Assembly (NCBI GenBank): GCA_020847545.1
Contig: JADLBV010000111.1
Coordinates: 1-64,000 of the forward strand
Origin: Phycisphaerales bacterium
GTDB taxonomy: Bacteria > Planctomycetota > Phycisphaerae > Tepidisphaerales > Tepidisphaeraceae
Direction: 5' to 3'
DNA: 64,000 nucleotides
Shown piece by piece: positions 8,623-18,122 of this stretch (positions within the stretch are counted from its first letter, which is position 1; each line of letters begins with the position of its first letter). The notes beneath the pieces were generated by a model. It saw only the letters and a program-made list of their open reading frames with translations, made no database searches and was not told the origin of the DNA. The position numbers were made by a program, and so were the translations under genes.

Positions 8623-9663
8623 ATGAGTCGGTACAGTTCGTGGACGAAGTTGGGCGTCATGGCAGCGGTGGGCCTGGGGGTCTCAGCTACCACCGGCAAT
8701 GCCGCAACCGTGTTGAATTGGAATTTCGAGACCGGCGCGCCGACATCGAAAGATGTTCCGTGGGCTGGCGGGACAGTGCCTGGTTGGGCGGTGGAGCAGG
8801 ATGCCTCGCCCAACGACTTTGATGGCTTATTGCAGAGCGCTTATCCCAGCGCCAATAGCATATATAATTCAGGCGGCGCATATTCAGGATCAAATTACTC
8901 CTACGGTCTTACTAGCGTCTTCCAGGATGGATACGATATTTCGCAGGATTTTATCAGGCAGACTACGCGGGATATGACCAACCCTGCAGGTGGCCCGTAC
9001 ACCGTCGAGCCCAAGTTCGCCAATCTTATCCCAGGCACCAATTCGTTTACTTGGCAGATCTTCATCAAGGCCCCGCAAGCGCTGCAATTTCAACAGACTG
9101 GCTATATCGCGCACATGGTGGGATCGAACAACACAGAGTCGGACATCGGCATTCAGATGGGTGGTGCCGGCACGGCTGATGCGGGTAAACTGCTGTTTAA
9201 TGTGACGGCCCAGGATACCCCTTCTGACAATGGTGTCTTCAAGCTGAACAATTTTAAGACAGCCGGAACCTACAATGATGACCAGTGGCATCACCTGGCG
9301 ATCGTGCGAGATGCCGTGGCTGAAACGGTCACGTACTACGTTGATTATCAGCAGGTATACTCCCACACCGACTACTCAGGTTGGGATGCCAGTGCCAATG
9401 GCGGTCTCGGTGCTCCGATGCCGGGCGTGAGCAACATCAGTGCCTTTTCTCCCGTGGCCCAATCGTCGGGAATTGTGCTCGGTGGCGGCTGGCCGGTAGA
9501 CGCGCGTTTCGGCGTCACCTTGGGCATCGATGACTTCCAAATCGACGATGTGGCGCTCTCTGCGAACCAGTTCAATGGCGCACCGGTGCCGGAGCCGGCC
9601 TCCATCGGATTGCTGATGGGCGGAGCCACATTGCTGGTCATGCGGCGCAGGCGTTCTTCGTAA
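8623..9663 (+). CDS. PEP-CTERM protein with LamG-like (concanavalin-like) domain
   Basis: 346 residues from the ATG at 8623, which has GGAGG five bases upstream. It has a signal peptide (ending near TGNAAT), a beta-rich jelly-roll segment of LamG/lectin type (FTWQIFIKAPQALQF, QWHHLAIVRDAVAETVTYYVD, FGVTLGIDDFQIDDVALS) and a PEP-CTERM tail (VPEPASIGLL, hydrophobic, then MRRRRSS). It should be exported and processed by an exosortase, displaying a possible glycan-binding domain. It is followed by a strong stem-loop and then a pseudopilin gene, an order repeated three more times in this window. Confidence 0.88.
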   Translation: MSRYSSWTKLGVMAAVGLGVSATTGNAATVLNWNFETGAPTSKDVPWAGGTVPGWAVEQDASPNDFDGLLQSAYPSANSIYNSGGAYSGSNYSYGLTSVFQDGYDISQDFIRQTTRDMTNPAGGPYTVEPKFANLIPGTNSFTWQIFIKAPQALQFQQTGYIAHMVGSNNTESDIGIQMGGAGTADAGKLLFNVTAQDTPSDNGVFKLNNFKTAGTYNDDQWHHLAIVRDAVAETVTYYVDYQQVYSHTDYSGWDASANGGLGAPMPGVSNISAFSPVAQSSGIVLGGGWPVDARFGVTLGIDDFQIDDVALSANQFNGAPVPEPASIGLLMGGATLLVMRRRRSS

Positions 9664-9682
9664 CGCTCCGCGGGATGATATA

Positions 9683-9716
9683 CTTCACGGGTGGGCGAAC
9701 ATGCCCACCCGTGAAG
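9683..9716 (+). terminator. Strong stem-loop between PEP-CTERM and pseudopilin genes
   Basis: A perfect 14-base stem, CTTCACGGGTGGGC and GCCCACCCGTGAAG, with a 6-base loop, followed by GTTTA. It lies between two genes of the same strand, so it may terminate part of the transcripts or protect the upstream message from decay. Confidence 0.75.
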
Positions 9717-9788
9717 GTTTATCCGCGGCTGTTGGCCGTAAGAAGTGAATGATCTGGATGCAAACACTTTGATACAAGGCGGTTGGCG

Positions 9789-10517
9789 ATGAAATATTCC
9801 ATCTCAAAGAATCGCAGACGTGGATTTACACTCGTCGAGTTGCTGGTCGTCATAGGCATTATCGCCCTTCTTATCAGCATCCTGCTCCCCTCATTGTACA
9901 AGGCGCGGGAATCGGCGAAGCGAACGCAATGTTCGAACAACATGCGCCAGATATTGCTGGGGTACATCTTTTGTGCCAACGACAACAAGGGAGCGATCCC
10001 CAGCGTACCGATGCATTATGTTCCCTACGCAGGGCGATATTCTCCCTCTACCCCAATCGGTTCACCCAGCTTTAGTTCCTATAATTACTGGTCGAACAGC
10101 TATATCACCTATGCGGGGACAAGCCCGTATTATTGCATCACGAGCTATGCCCGATTGTGGTACCGCAAGTATCTCTCAACGGTAAAACTGTTCTGGTGTC
10201 CATCGGATCCTTATTTTTCGATGGAGTCTCAATGGACTCCATACATCACCGATAAAGGGCCGGACAACATCACCGCATTCAACTTTCCGTTCGCGACCAA
10301 TGGAAGTTATTGGGTGCGCTACGCGCCCAACGCAATTTACGTCGGCGGTTTCATGCCGACCGAGGAACAGGAATCAAAAATCACGAAGGTGCGTTCTGAC
10401 TGGTGGATCATGGAGTGCCGGAATCATTACCTCGACAAAAGCAAAATCACCCTGCATGGATACACCGACGCCCATATCGAGGTCCAACAGGCCGACCGCT
10501 CGACCCTGGGATGGTAA
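9789..10517 (+). CDS. Pseudopilin-like protein (prepilin-type N-terminus)
   Basis: 242 residues from the ATG at 9789. It has a basic leader (KNRRRG), a prepilin peptidase cleavage point G|FTLVE, and a hydrophobic helix ([17 protein letters not shown]) followed by the [17 protein letters not shown] segment common to planctomycete H-X9-DG pseudopilins. The C-terminal half is Tyr/Ser/Trp rich and private to this copy, ending in a degenerate version (TDAHIEV) of the usual DGHVE tail. It is expected in the inner membrane or a type II/IV filament after cleavage by a peptidase not encoded here. Its job is unknown. Confidence 0.85.
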   Translation: MKYSISKNRRRGFTLVELLVVIGIIALLISILLPSLYKARESAKRTQCSNNMRQILLGYIFCANDNKGAIPSVPMHYVPYAGRYSPSTPIGSPSFSSYNYWSNSYITYAGTSPYYCITSYARLWYRKYLSTVKLFWCPSDPYFSMESQWTPYITDKGPDNITAFNFPFATNGSYWVRYAPNAIYVGGFMPTEEQESKITKVRSDWWIMECRNHYLDKSKITLHGYTDAHIEVQQADRSTLGW

Positions 10518-10591
10518 TGGCCCTTGCCTCGCCGGTAATTCCGTGTCCATGACAATGTACGCCTTGTCAAGGATACCAGATGTGCGTGGAT

Positions 10592-11722
10592 TCAATACGC
10601 ACGGGTCTGGGTGGTTTGATTTTGCGGCGTGGCGATTGATTGCCGGTCGAGGTATTGCATGGGGATGGCGATGGACTGGCCTCTCAGGGCATCATCCCAG
10701 CGGTTCAGACACGAGCCGAGCGTTTTGGCCATGGCGGCCGGATCGGATCGGATCACGGAGATTTCCTGACCCAACACGCCGATATAATGGTCATTGGGAT
10801 CGTCCATGCCGATGATCGACAAATCCTGCGATGCATTTAATTTCTGTTCGCGTGCCGCATCAGCCAGATAGTGTATGCCGCCGGCGAATGTGCTGATCCA
10901 TGCGCGAACGGTATCGAGCGGGAAATCACCGGCAACGGGCTTGGCGCCACCGTCAAAGCAACGAATAATTCCCTTGGGATGAATGGGTAAATCCAACTCA
11001 CGGCACGCATCCAGATAGCCATTCAACGCCATTCGATAGTCGTTGTGCTCCAGGTCATGCACGATGATCCCCACGCTTCGGTGTTGTGCCTGGGCCAACC
11101 GCCGCACGGCCTGATTGACGGCCGGACGACTGTCATCGTACAGGTTCAAGGCGAAATACATGGGATAGGATGGTGTGGCCACCACGATCCGCGCCCCGGC
11201 CGAGGCCAGTGCGGCCAGACGTTGAACCATTGATCCTCTCGGATCGATGACAAAACAGGTCAATGCGGAGGGATCGTCAAACTCCAAAGGGTCATTCGCA
11301 TGACGGATTTCGATGGCGTATCGACGTAAATCCTCGGTGGCGGTCATGGCATGGATGACATGGGCGGCATAAAAGCCTTCAGTCGAATCATCCCATTGCG
11401 GCAACAGGGTGATCAGTCTGCGGTGATTGGTTGAGGCCAAAACGCGATTGGCCGATGGTTGCGGGCGTTGTTTGGGTGCGGGTGGGGCACCGCTCTGACC
11501 TGGAATTTGAAGGATGATGCTCCCCCGGCCGCGCTGGCGCTGCAGATAACCCCGGTTTTCAAGTTCTCCCATGGCCCGCCGGATGGTGTTGCGGCTGACC
11601 TGATAGCGGCTGGAAAGTTGAGCCTCGGTGAAATACCGCTGGCCGGATTTAATATCCAACGACGCCAGATCGGCCAATATATGGTCGCGGACTTTGGTTG
11701 AAAGCAGTTGATTAGGAGACAT
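10592..11722 (-). CDS. GntR family regulator with LacI-type effector domain
   Basis: 376 residues. The N-terminal winged helix contains YFTEAQLSSRYQVSRNTIRRAM and GYLQRQRGRGSIIL. The remainder is a periplasmic-binding-like domain (RRLITLLPQWD, VRRLAQAQHRSVGIIVHDLEHNDYRMALNGYL, LSIIGMDDPNDHYIGVLGQEISVIRSD). It is divergent from the second PEP-CTERM cassette, so that cassette's sugar operon is the likely target. The promoter contains two direct repeats, and a TATAAT lies 10 bases before the ATG with no Shine-Dalgarno site. It converges on the first pseudopilin gene. Confidence 0.9.
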   Translation of the reverse strand: MSPNQLLSTKVRDHILADLASLDIKSGQRYFTEAQLSSRYQVSRNTIRRAMGELENRGYLQRQRGRGSIILQIPGQSGAPPAPKQRPQPSANRVLASTNHRRLITLLPQWDDSTEGFYAAHVIHAMTATEDLRRYAIEIRHANDPLEFDDPSALTCFVIDPRGSMVQRLAALASAGARIVVATPSYPMYFALNLYDDSRPAVNQAVRRLAQAQHRSVGIIVHDLEHNDYRMALNGYLDACRELDLPIHPKGIIRCFDGGAKPVAGDFPLDTVRAWISTFAGGIHYLADAAREQKLNASQDLSIIGMDDPNDHYIGVLGQEISVIRSDPAAMAKTLGSCLNRWDDALRGQSIAIPMQYLDRQSIATPQNQTTQTRAY

Positions 11723-11731
11723 TTAAGTCAG

Positions 11732-11760
11732 ATTATAAGGTACAAATAAGGTATATGCAA
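11732..11760 (-). promoter_or_regulatory. Divergent promoter with paired ATAAGGTA repeats
   Basis: On the minus strand, TTGCAT (11760-11755) and TATAAT (11737-11732) are 17 bases apart, driving the GntR gene. Within and overlapping the spacer the plus strand carries ATAAGGTA twice, at 11735-11742 and 11746-11753, 11 bases apart (about one helical turn). These are candidate regulator sites. Confidence 0.55.
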
Positions 11761-11873
11761 GTAAAATATTCGATTATAAAAATAATTGTTGACTTAATTT
11801 ATTCCTGAGTTATCCTTCTTAGGTATGTGAGCGTTTGTTCACAGTCAGAACCACTTTTTTGGAGGATCGAATC

Positions 11874-12743
11874 ATGTTGCGGATCAATTCGATTTTAGGC
11901 GCGGGGTTGGTTTCTTTGGTAACGGCCGTTCCGGCGTTTTCGTCGGTGGCGTATTATCGGTTTGAGAACAATCTGGCCAGTCAGGACAACTCGCCGACGT
12001 TGGATGCGACGGCCGGTTCGACAGTCAGCTACTCAAGCGACCTTCCGGGCAGTTCCATTTTCGATCCAATCGGGAACACAACTGTCGCCAACACCAAATC
12101 CTACGACAACGGCACGGGAACGGCATCGGTGATTTCAGATTCTTCCATCTTGAACAATGCGGTGAGCGCCCATGGATTCACGATTGAGGCATTTGTCAAA
12201 TTGACCTCCTCTGACGTGAATGATGTTAAATTTGATCTGATCATTGGAAACATGAATGGCGCTGGGACGGAAGGCTGGATGTTTGGGATTAACGGTTCTG
12301 GCAAGCTGCGATTTTCCGGGGTGCAGACCAATGGTTCAGCGTACAAGGAAGTCAGTTCAACGGATGCGTTGACGGCCAATGTCTGGCATCATGTGGCGGC
12401 CGTGGGTACATACTCTGAAAGAACAGGGGATGGGCTTGTGGATTTCACGGATGTGCAGTTGTATGTGGATTATGTGGCGACCGGAACGACTGGTAGTGCG
12501 GCTCGATTCTTCGGGCCAACCAGTTCCGGGCTGCCGGGCAATTCCGGGCCTAACTTTGTTACCTCGACGTCCAACTTCAACATCGGCGCTGTGAATCCCT
12601 TCAGCGGGTATATCGATGAACTGCGGATTTATGAAGTGCCCTTGTTAACCACGCAGATGTTGCAGGCTGTTGTGCCGGAGCCGGCATCGCTGGGTCTGCT
12701 GGGATTGGGTGGGTTGTTGATGATGCGAAGACGCTTGGCTTGA
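11874..12743 (+). CDS. PEP-CTERM protein with LamG-like domain
   Basis: 289 residues from the ATG at 11874, eight bases after a GGAGG site; an upstream in-frame start lacks such a site. A signal peptide ends near PAFSS. A LamG/concanavalin-like fold follows ([16 protein letters not shown] at the start, [55 protein letters not shown]), which is the typical LamG order. The tail is [16 protein letters not shown] then MRRRLA. It is the first gene of an operon running to 20839 and is divergent from the GntR regulator at 10592. Confidence 0.9.
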   Translation: MLRINSILGAGLVSLVTAVPAFSSVAYYRFENNLASQDNSPTLDATAGSTVSYSSDLPGSSIFDPIGNTTVANTKSYDNGTGTASVISDSSILNNAVSAHGFTIEAFVKLTSSDVNDVKFDLIIGNMNGAGTEGWMFGINGSGKLRFSGVQTNGSAYKEVSSTDALTANVWHHVAAVGTYSERTGDGLVDFTDVQLYVDYVATGTTGSAARFFGPTSSGLPGNSGPNFVTSTSNFNIGAVNPFSGYIDELRIYEVPLLTTQMLQAVVPEPASLGLLGLGGLLMMRRRLA

Positions 12744-12771
12744 TATCGTTGTCCATGAATCATTCGTTCCT

Positions 12772-12823
12772 GCCCTCTCCTTGGGTGCAGCATGGTAATG
12801 CCCGCTCAAGCCAGAGAGAGGGC
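12772..12823 (+). other. Stem-loop between PEP-CTERM and pseudopilin genes
   Basis: GCCCTCTC at 12772-12779 pairs with GAGAGGGC at 12816-12823 across a loop of about 36 bases. It is weaker than the three equivalent stem-loops in the other cassettes, but sits in the same place. Confidence 0.45.
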
Positions 12824-12844
12824 GGAGAAACATGGGAGATCCTC

Positions 12845-13543
12845 GTGAAACAGCGCAGAGCGTTTACCTTGGTGGAACTGCTGGTGGTGATCGGCATTAT
12901 AGCGCTTCTGATCAGTATCTTGCTGCCGTCGTTGAATAAAGCACGGGAGGCGGCCAAGACGGTGCAGTGTGCCAGCAATATGAAGCAGATGGGGATGGCG
13001 TTCATCATGTATCGCAACGACAACAAGTTGTTTTTCCCACCGCACTGGGGGACGGCAACATACCAGTGGCCATCGGGATCGACGGCAACTCTTTGGTATG
13101 GTTTCCTGGCAAAGTACCTTGGTTGGAACGGCGACACCACGAACATGACGTTTTCGAGAGTGTTTCACTGCCCATCCGATCCTGCCCTGGACATGGATAT
13201 TCGGCAAAACCAGACGTATGAGAGTACCGTCGCCAACGCGCAGCCACAGTCGTATGGTTACAATTACACTTATTTTTCCAGCAATCCCAACATGACATCG
13301 GCGGCGCCACATCAAAAGCACCTCAAGCAACAGGTGGTTTTGGTGGCCGACAGTGCGAACGTGGTCAACTTCAGCGCGCCCAATTACGGGTATTGTGTAT
13401 GGCCATTATCAGTGACCTTTCCATTGGGCGATCGTCACAGCCAGGGGTTGAACGCGCTGTTTATTGATGGTCATGTGGAGTATTTCAAGACGGCATTTCT
13501 GAACAGTCCCGATAGCTTTACAAAGTATTGGTGGCCGGATTGA
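12845..13543 (+). CDS. Pseudopilin-like protein (H-X9-DG type)
   Basis: 232 residues from the GTG at 12845, chosen because GGGAG lies six bases upstream and because it gives a short basic leader (KQRRA) before FTLVE. The residue before the cleavage point is Ala, not Gly. The hydrophobic helix and [18 protein letters not shown] segment match the other three copies. The C-terminus shows the full H-X9-DG signature, [16 protein letters not shown]. It lies between the PEP-CTERM gene and a secreted DUF4838 enzyme in what looks like one operon. Confidence 0.87.
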   Translation: MKQRRAFTLVELLVVIGIIALLISILLPSLNKAREAAKTVQCASNMKQMGMAFIMYRNDNKLFFPPHWGTATYQWPSGSTATLWYGFLAKYLGWNGDTTNMTFSRVFHCPSDPALDMDIRQNQTYESTVANAQPQSYGYNYTYFSSNPNMTSAAPHQKHLKQQVVLVADSANVVNFSAPNYGYCVWPLSVTFPLGDRHSQGLNALFIDGHVEYFKTAFLNSPDSFTKYWWPD

Positions 13544-13595
13544 TAAAGGGTGGCAGTGGGGAAATTCACCGATTCATACCAGGAGTTGTAGTGCC

Positions 13596-15917
13596 ATGCG
13601 CCGATTAACCTTCGCTTTGATCCTGATGTTGTTCTCATGGAGCGTGGCCGGCGCGTCGTCTGTGGCGGTGTATTCGCAGGGAGAGGCTCGAATATATTTT
13701 GCGCCGATTGAGCAGGCCGAGCTGGAGCAATGGATTAAAAGCGATGGGCCAATCCTGGAGGGTTCACAGGGGGGTAATGGCTTGGGTGCTGCGATTGCGG
13801 ATTTTGCGCGATGTTATCAATTGATGACCGGCATCGCCTTGCCCCGCGAAAAGGGTGAGGGACTTTTTCCGCTGAAACTGAAATATCAGAGGGAGTTGCT
13901 GGGAGAATTGAAGGAGCGAGGCTGTCGGATTGATGTATCAGCCGACCAGATTGTAATCACGGCCGCCAGTCGGTTGGGGTTGGTGAATGGTTTGTATACT
14001 TTGCTGGATGGGTGGGGTTGTCGATGGGTGATGGCCGGCGGGCTGGGCGAGGCGATTCCTTCGCATAAGAGCTTGGAATTGACGGCGGGGACGATTGTAT
14101 TTCAACCGCCCGGCGAGACGACGATGCACTCGGCTTATGGGGGCAATTCACAGGAGAACAGTGAATGGTTGCGACGAAACCGAGCGGGTTATGATCGGTG
14201 GATGACGGGGCAGCATTATTATTTTTACGCCTTGCCGCCGGATAAATATTTCAAAGATCATCCCGAATATTATTCCTTGATCGGAGGCAAGCGCACCGCG
14301 ACGCAGTTGTGTACGACCAATCCACAGGTAATTGAACTGGTGGCGGAGGATGCGAGGCAATTTTTGCGCAAACATCCGGCGACTGTCAGCTATCCAATGG
14401 ATCCGGAGGACAATTATGATTTTTGTCAATGTGCCAACTGCACGGCGCTGGACCCGCCGGGCCAGTGGCAGGGGCAGCCGCTGTTGACAGATCGCGTGAT
14501 CGCGTTCGCCAACGAGGTGGCATCGCGGATCGAAAAGGATTTTCCTGATCGATCAGTGGCATTGTACGCCTATCAGAGCCATCAACAGCCGCCGGTCCGA
14601 ATCAATCCACGGCCAAACGTCAACATCATCATTACCCGCGGGAATTACTGCTATGTCCATTTGACGCCGACGGATTTCTGTCAGGACCTCTCGGCGTATG
14701 AGACGATGGTGGATGGGTGGGGGAAAGTATGTGACCACCTGTATGCGTACGAATACAACCCGATCTACTGGACGGCGCAGTTGCCTTGTCCGATTTATAT
14801 GGAACAGGCGATGACGGTTCGCCGCCAACAGGCGCAGAAGATTTATGAACGGCATGAAGATGCCTCATATCCGGGCAGCACATCCAATTACCTTAATCAT
14901 TACATGCCAATTCGCATGATGAATGATCTGAAGCTGGACCCCAATCAGGAGTTGGCGGACATCTGTAAAGCATTTTTCGGTCCGGCGGGCGGTGCGATGA
15001 ACCGGTATTACCTGGCGTTGGCGCGGGTGTCGGAATATCAGCATCCCGGTTCGCCGCGCGTGGGGGGCGGGCTGGAAGGGTATGATCGGATGTTCAGCGA
15101 TTCATTGATGGCCGAGGCGCGTTCGGCGATGGATCAGGCGATTGGGACGGCCGGGTTGGAAGGCGATTCCCTGGCCCGTGTGAAGATGGTGGACACGACA
15201 CTGCGCTATCTGGAGGCCTATTTGAGTGGGATTCATCAGGCGCAGGCGGGGCATTATGATCAATCTGTGGAGGGGTTTGATCGGACGGATGCGTTGTTGG
15301 ACGAGATGGGGGTGGTGGATTACCTGGCGAAGGATGGACACATCCGGCTGAAGACATCGCGGTTGAAAACCATCGCTGAATATTTCCCTGATCGGCTGGG
15401 TTTCGTGCGGACCTGGCGGATTCTGGGTCCATTTGACAATGATCGGCGCGATGCGCTGGTGTTGCACGAGGACTTTGAGGGGGATGCCAAGCCGACGTTG
15501 ATGGGGGAGATCGCAGACCATACCGGCCGCAAGGCACGATGGCGGACCTATACCAGTCCGGGCGGGTTTGTCAGTTTTGAAAATGCGTTTGATAAGGATC
15601 AGAAGGACTGGCGGTTCAGCACGGCCTATGCGGCGGTGCGTGTCCATAACAAACAGGCTCGGAGGGTTCAATTCCGCATGGATAGTTTCAATGGGTTTCG
15701 GGTGTATCTCAACGGCAATCAGGTGTATGAGCGTCCAGGATTGGATGCCGATTCACCGGATAAACGCATGGTAGAGGTCGATTTGCCGGCCGGTGACAGC
15801 ACAATCCTGATCAAGGTGGGAAAGAGTTTTGAAGGAGTGGGATTTCACTGGGGATTTTATTTCCGCATCACCGATGCCAAAGGAAATCCCATACAGTCGC
15901 TGAGTTATTCCCCGTAA
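13596..15917 (+). CDS. Secreted DUF4838 protein (glycosidase-like)
   Basis: 773 residues. A signal peptide (ending near AGASS) is followed by an N-terminal domain like those of alpha-glucuronidases and GH20 enzymes (LGAAIADFARCYQLMTGIALP, then ITAASRLGLVNGLYTLLDGWGCRW). The DUF4838 TIM-barrel-like core has the hallmark YFKDHPEYYSLIGGKR and MDPEDNYDFCQCANC. After about residue 590 there is a beta-rich C-terminal module (WRILGPFDND ... VQFRMDSFNGFRVYLNGNQVY), typical of a carbohydrate-binding jelly roll. It is probably a secreted glycan-acting enzyme, but no activity is established for DUF4838. It sits between the pseudopilin and GH1 genes in the operon. Confidence 0.85.
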   Translation: MRRLTFALILMLFSWSVAGASSVAVYSQGEARIYFAPIEQAELEQWIKSDGPILEGSQGGNGLGAAIADFARCYQLMTGIALPREKGEGLFPLKLKYQRELLGELKERGCRIDVSADQIVITAASRLGLVNGLYTLLDGWGCRWVMAGGLGEAIPSHKSLELTAGTIVFQPPGETTMHSAYGGNSQENSEWLRRNRAGYDRWMTGQHYYFYALPPDKYFKDHPEYYSLIGGKRTATQLCTTNPQVIELVAEDARQFLRKHPATVSYPMDPEDNYDFCQCANCTALDPPGQWQGQPLLTDRVIAFANEVASRIEKDFPDRSVALYAYQSHQQPPVRINPRPNVNIIITRGNYCYVHLTPTDFCQDLSAYETMVDGWGKVCDHLYAYEYNPIYWTAQLPCPIYMEQAMTVRRQQAQKIYERHEDASYPGSTSNYLNHYMPIRMMNDLKLDPNQELADICKAFFGPAGGAMNRYYLALARVSEYQHPGSPRVGGGLEGYDRMFSDSLMAEARSAMDQAIGTAGLEGDSLARVKMVDTTLRYLEAYLSGIHQAQAGHYDQSVEGFDRTDALLDEMGVVDYLAKDGHIRLKTSRLKTIAEYFPDRLGFVRTWRILGPFDNDRRDALVLHEDFEGDAKPTLMGEIADHTGRKARWRTYTSPGGFVSFENAFDKDQKDWRFSTAYAAVRVHNKQARRVQFRMDSFNGFRVYLNGNQVYERPGLDADSPDKRMVEVDLPAGDSTILIKVGKSFEGVGFHWGFYFRITDAKGNPIQSLSYSP

Positions 15918-15936
15918 GAGGTGGAAAGTTGTGAAG

Positions 15937-17355
15937 ATGAGTGATTTATTGTTGAAAAAAGCCCCCGCAGCCAACTTTACAAGGGTGCGGCCACCGCTTC
16001 AGCTTCATCGGGAGAAGCCCGGGGCGCGATTTGTGTTTCCGTCGTCGTTCAAATGGGGCGCTGCCAGTTCGGCATTTCAGATTGAAGGGGCGGCCGAGAG
16101 TGATGGCCGTGGGCCGAGTGTCTGGGATGCGGCGTGGGCGCGGGATGCGGAATTGTTTTATCAGCGGCATTCCCCGGCCGTGGCGGCGGATTTTTATCAT
16201 CATTATCGCGAGGATGTGGCGATGATGAAGGCGCTGGGGCTGACCAGCTTTCGTTATTCCATCTCATGGTCGCGCGTGTTGCCGGATGGGCGGGGGCGGG
16301 TCAATGAGAAGGGGATGGCGTTTTATGAGCGACTTGTGGATTGCCTTTTGGAGAACGGCATCGAACCGCTGCTCGATCTGTATCACTGGGATTTGCCACA
16401 GGCGTTGATGGAGGATGGCGGTTTTCTCAATGACCGCATCGTGGCGGATTTTGAGGCGTATGCCACGTTGTGTTATCAGCGGCTCAGCGATCGGGTGAAG
16501 CAATGGAGCACGCTCAATGAGCCATCCGCAATCGATTATTACAACCCGTTCTGTGCCGCCAATGCCGACATTTCACAACGACTGATCGTTGACCGCAATT
16601 CGCTGTTGATGCATTTCGCGGCCGTGCGGGCGTTTCGACAACATGATCGCGGGAATGGACAAGTCGGCGCGGTGATCGCGTATATGCCGGTGTATGCGGC
16701 CACGCATGAACAGGCCGACATTGAAGCCGCCGCGCGCCAGCAGGCGATGATCACCGACCGCTGGCTGGACCCGATGCTGGCGGGGCAATATTCGCAGGTG
16801 TTGTTGGACCATCCGCATTATGGGCCGAAGCTGCCAAAGGGCTTTCTGCGGGATTGCGGGAACGCATATGCCCCGATGGACTATATCGGGTTGAATTATT
16901 ACACGCCCGCGGTGATCGCCCATCGGCCGGATGAATTTCTGGAATCCGAAACCGCCAAGCCGTTTGCCGCCCAGAGTGATTATGGGTTTGTGATTTATCC
17001 GCCCGGCCTGTTCGATTCGGTGATGGCGGTGTCACAACGCTATGACAACCCGATCATCTACATCACCGAAAATGGAATGGCCCATGATGGCACCCGCGCC
17101 GACAGAAACCTGATGGACGATGATGATCGCATCGCTTACATCCGCGAACATCTTCGCGAGGTGCATCGATGCCTGACCGCCGGCGCCGATGTGCGCGGAT
17201 ATTATTACTGGTCGATCATGGATACATTTGAAGCCATGAGCGGATATCGCTATCGCTTTGGACTGGTGAACATCGACTTTGACACGCTCAAACGCACGCC
17301 ACGAAAAAGCTGGAGCAGTTATCAGAAGATCATCCACCATCGCGCGGTGGATTGA
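15937..17355 (+). CDS. GH1 family beta-glycosidase
   Basis: About 472 residues (a GTG six bases earlier is an alternative start). There is no signal peptide, so it is cytosolic. The GH1 hallmarks are present: FPSSFKWGAASSAFQIEGA at the start, the acid/base in STLNEPSA, YIGLNYYTPAVI, and the nucleophile in YITENGMAHDGTR. It hydrolyses beta-linked glucosides or related disaccharides after uptake. It lies 19 bases downstream of the DUF4838 gene and 14 upstream of an amidohydrolase gene. The long N-terminal extension before FVFPSSF (about 32 residues) is unusual and unexplained. Confidence 0.93.
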   Translation: MSDLLLKKAPAANFTRVRPPLQLHREKPGARFVFPSSFKWGAASSAFQIEGAAESDGRGPSVWDAAWARDAELFYQRHSPAVAADFYHHYREDVAMMKALGLTSFRYSISWSRVLPDGRGRVNEKGMAFYERLVDCLLENGIEPLLDLYHWDLPQALMEDGGFLNDRIVADFEAYATLCYQRLSDRVKQWSTLNEPSAIDYYNPFCAANADISQRLIVDRNSLLMHFAAVRAFRQHDRGNGQVGAVIAYMPVYAATHEQADIEAAARQQAMITDRWLDPMLAGQYSQVLLDHPHYGPKLPKGFLRDCGNAYAPMDYIGLNYYTPAVIAHRPDEFLESETAKPFAAQSDYGFVIYPPGLFDSVMAVSQRYDNPIIYITENGMAHDGTRADRNLMDDDDRIAYIREHLREVHRCLTAGADVRGYYYWSIMDTFEAMSGYRYRFGLVNIDFDTLKRTPRKSWSSYQKIIHHRAVD

Positions 17356-17369
17356 CCGGGATTGGATGA

Positions 17370-18122
17370 ATGAAATTTCTTGATTGCAACTGTTTTGTCG
17401 GCACGCCGACCCATCGGGAGATCTGGCCGCCGGCCGATGCGCCGGCGCTGGCGCGCGAGATGGACCGGGCCGGCATCGAGCGGTCGCTGGTCTGGCACAT
17501 CGCCCAACTCGACCTGCATCCGGGCGTGGGCAATGACCTGTTGTTGCGCGACATCGCGCCGTATCGCAATCGACTGATTCCCTGTCTGGCCATCCCATGC
17601 CCACACACCGATGAGATGGGGGACATGGATGAATGGTTTGGCAAGGCGTTGTCGGCGGGGGTTGGGGCGATGCGCATCTGCCAGCCGCGCGGCAATTATC
17701 TGGTCCGCCCGGAAGTGGTTGGGGGAATCGCTCAGAAACTGATTCAACATCGAATCCCGCTCATCTACTCCATCGAACGGGGTGGAAACTGGAACGAACT
17801 GTACGACCTGCTCAAGGCATTTCCAGAACTTCGCATCATCATCAGCGACCTGGGTGTCTGGCCGGCCGACCGGATGTTTCGGCCCCTGCTGGATCTGTAT
17901 CCCAATGTCCATGTCGAAATCAGCCAATATTTTGTCCCCGGCGGGATTGAAGCCAATGTGCACCGTTATGGAGCGGGGCGATTGCTGTATGGTTCGGGTT
18001 TTCCGGCCTGTTATCACGGCGCATTGATGCTGTTGACGGCTCACGCAAAAATTTCGGAGGCCGACAAAATGGCCATCGCCGGTGGAAACCTTCAACGACT
18101 CATTGAACAGGTGCGGCCATGA
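17370..18122 (+). CDS. Amidohydrolase 2 family protein, possible sugar lactonase (1)
   Basis: 250 residues. The overall order fits the metal-dependent amidohydrolase_2 (COG2159/COG3618-like) TIM barrel, with FLDCNCFVG at the N-terminus in place of the usual HxH, DLGVWPADRMFRPLLDLYPNVHVEIS and the terminal GRLLYGSGFPACYHG. The N-terminal HxH is missing (DCNC), so its metal centre is atypical and it may be inactive or use other ligands. It overlaps the next amidohydrolase gene by 4 bases. In an operon with a dehydrogenase and a dehydratase, a lactonase role is plausible but unproven. Confidence 0.75.
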   Translation: MKFLDCNCFVGTPTHREIWPPADAPALAREMDRAGIERSLVWHIAQLDLHPGVGNDLLLRDIAPYRNRLIPCLAIPCPHTDEMGDMDEWFGKALSAGVGAMRICQPRGNYLVRPEVVGGIAQKLIQHRIPLIYSIERGGNWNELYDLLKAFPELRIIISDLGVWPADRMFRPLLDLYPNVHVEISQYFVPGGIEANVHRYGAGRLLYGSGFPACYHGALMLLTAHAKISEADKMAIAGGNLQRLIEQVRP

